DNA of 5,177 nt from NCBI GenBank assembly GCA_947632425.1, contig CANRPG010000148.1, positions 1 to 5,177 on the forward strand. The letters are read 5' to 3'. The notes under the pieces are model-generated. The model ran no database searches. It saw nothing but the letters and a program-made list of their open reading frames with translations, and was not told the origin of the DNA. Source of the stretch: an uncultured Clostridia bacterium (GTDB lineage: Bacteria; Bacillota; Clostridia; Oscillospirales; Ruminococcaceae). The position numbers were made by a program, and so were the translations under genes. Positions 4,682 to 5,177 of this stretch are shown here, piece by piece. How positions within the stretch are numbered: the stretch's first letter is position 1; every line of letters begins with the position of its first letter.

Positions 4682-4767
4682 CCGCATAGCTCTCCCAAAG
4701 TAATGCGATTATTTTAATCGATTAACAAGGAAGCAACCGCTTAGTCTAAGCCGGCACTCCTTTTTCT
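4671..4767 (-). ncRNA. Antisense (putative antitoxin) RNA of module 3
   Basis: About 97 nt, from the promoter at 4802-4774 to the shared terminator. It reads GUGCCGG (4757-4751), then the near-palindrome GCUUAGACUAAGC, with AGCGGUUG (4741-4734) and CUUCCUUG further on. The toxin 3 leader carries GUGCCGG (4514-4520), AGCGGUUG (4536-4543) and UUUCCCU in the same order and sense. These words differ from the UAGCGGCUA and CUCCC shared by modules 1 and 2, so leader and antisense RNA changed together. UUCCU can pair with the purine-rich stretch at 4584-4595. Confidence 0.7.
4672..4715. terminator. Bidirectional terminator of module 3, stronger on the - strand
   Basis: AATAACCGCAT (4677-4687) faces ATGCGATTATT (4703-4713). 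In the sense RNA one C faces A; in the antisense RNA the same position is a G-U pair, so the stem is unbroken. The T-tract is four on the + strand (4712-4715) and seven on the - strand (complement of 4672-4678). Confidence 0.75.
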
Positions 4768-4773
4768 ATTTAT

Positions 4774-4802
4774 ATTATACACCATGAACAAATATTTGTC
4801 AA
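4774..4802 (-). promoter_or_regulatory. Promoter of antisense RNA 3
   Basis: On the - strand: TTGACA (4802-4797), a 17-nt spacer, TATAAT (4779-4774). The predicted start is near 4767. Confidence 0.9.
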
Positions 4803-4890
4803 GGTTTTTTGGAAAAGGTGTCTGCATTTGATTTAATTTTCTGTCCTCACGCAAATCTTTCAGGTACTGACAATGATCAGTTTTCAAACA
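4803..4890. other. Spacer after the array
   Basis: The first 15 bases continue the inter-module repeat (a T-run, then GGAAAA). Homology then stops where the next toxin promoter would begin (CTGCATTTGATTTA instead of CTGCCTGACTTGACATTTA). Nothing else is recognised beyond a short ACTGA/TCAGT inverted repeat near 4867-4882. Confidence 0.5.
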
Positions 4891-4918
4891 AAAAACTCCC
4901 CTTTTGTGGGGAGTTTTT
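4891..4918. terminator. Terminator of the acyl-CoA synthetase gene
   Basis: AAAAACTCCCC (4891-4901) pairs with GGGGAGTTTTT (4908-4918) around a 6-nt loop. On the - strand it follows the synthetase stop codon by about 14 nt and ends in a T-run. The symmetry means it can also stop + strand transcription leaving the toxin array. Confidence 0.9.
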
Positions 4919-4931
4919 ATTATGCCGAAGC

Positions 4932-5177
4932 TTAGTCTATCTTGTTTCTCTGTATCTTGCCGCTGATGGTCTTGGGCAGTTCGTCGCGGAATTCTACGAC
5001 TCTGGGGTACTTATAAGGAGCGGTATGCTGTTTTACATAGTTCTGTATTTCCTTTTTCAGCTCCTCGGTGCCAACGGTGCCCTTGGTGAGCACTATGGTA
5101 GCCTTTACCGCCTGACCTCTTATCGGGTCGGGAACGCCTGTTACTGCACATTCGAGGACATACGGAAGCTCCATTAC
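4932..5177 (-). CDS. Acyl-CoA synthetase (AMP-forming), C-terminal part; 5' end outside the window
   Basis: The last 81 codons and stop of an adenylate-forming enzyme that activates a carboxylic acid with ATP and CoA. The frame is open to the window edge, and the Met near the edge lies inside the conserved stretch VMELPYVLECAVTGVPDP, so it is not the start. What is seen is the mobile C-terminal domain: VLECAVTGVPDPIRGQAVKA, then HTAPYKYPR, and the catalytic-lysine motif LPKTISGKIQR close to the C-terminus. The wording resembles medium-chain/acetyl-type (ACSM-like) synthetases. The substrate is set by the missing N-terminal domain. It converges on the toxin array and has its own terminator. 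Confidence 0.9.
   Translation of the reverse strand, partial: VMELPYVLECAVTGVPDPIRGQAVKATIVLTKGTVGTEELKKEIQNYVKQHTAPYKYPRVVEFRDELPKTISGKIQRNKID

Larger units (their letters stand above)
3769..4818 (+). repeat. Tandem array of three toxin/antisense RNA modules
   Basis: The modules repeat head to tail. + strand promoters start at 3769, 4112 and 4477; - strand promoters end at 4060, 4425 and 4774. Each module runs: promoter, leader with GTGCCGG, ribosome site, peptide gene, terminator beginning at the stop codon, inverted GTGCCGG block, opposing promoter. Between modules two promoters stand back to back with 23 bp between their -35 boxes. Predicted toxin mRNAs are about 195-215 nt and antisense RNAs about 97-100 nt. 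After module 3 the repeat homology continues through GTCAAGG and TTTTTTGGAAAA, then ends near 4818 without another + strand promoter. Promoters and antisense leaders are much better conserved than the peptides. Confidence 0.85.

Noticed and set aside
3769..4802. CRISPR array or mobile element ends
   Set aside because: Repeat units are hundreds of bases long with promoters and ORFs inside; there are no short regular repeats with spacers, no transposase and no target-site duplications that I can see.

Overview
The window looks like a piece of a Clostridia chromosome, probably Oscillospiraceae/Ruminococcus-like. The reasons are strong AGGAGG-type ribosome sites, consensus TTGACA/TATAAT promoters, moderately GC-rich enzyme genes beside AT-rich intergenic DNA, and the gene families present. 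The taxon is an inference from style, not from a marker gene.

Layout. Bases 1-386 are non-coding and hold short inverted repeats of a GCGTTCC/GGAACGC family, then a leader with hairpins. Bases 387-3560 hold a two-gene operon on the + strand: a 167-aa membrane protein of the COG2426/Sm_multidrug_ex family and, 15 bp downstream, an 884-aa cytoplasmic glycoside hydrolase of the GH2 superfamily with both catalytic glutamates. The right edge (4932-5177, - strand) carries the C-terminal end of an acyl-CoA synthetase with its terminator.

The interesting part is 3561-4818. It contains three tandem small modules and a fourth, decayed one. Each full module has a + strand promoter, a structured leader of about 80-95 nt, a good ribosome site, a 25-29 aa hydrophobic peptide ending in lysines, a bidirectional terminator starting at the stop codon, and a consensus promoter on the - strand firing back toward the peptide gene. 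This is the layout of a type I toxin-antitoxin system (convergent toxin mRNA and antitoxin RNA sharing a terminator, as in the enterococcal par/Fst locus). The peptides do not carry the Fst signature, and I do not recognise the family.

Two details suggest an unusual control logic. First, in every module the leader can pair with the Shine-Dalgarno sequence, and the paired bases change together among the copies. Second, the 5' part of the antisense RNA is a copy, not a complement, of the 5' leader of its own toxin mRNA (shared GUGCCGG, AGCGG and pyrimidine blocks). The antitoxin may therefore supply the anti-Shine-Dalgarno arm in trans. The decayed module next to the hydrolase gene keeps its antisense promoter and the last codons of a toxin gene, and shares a 19-nt stretch with toxin 3, so its RNA could act as an orphan antitoxin.
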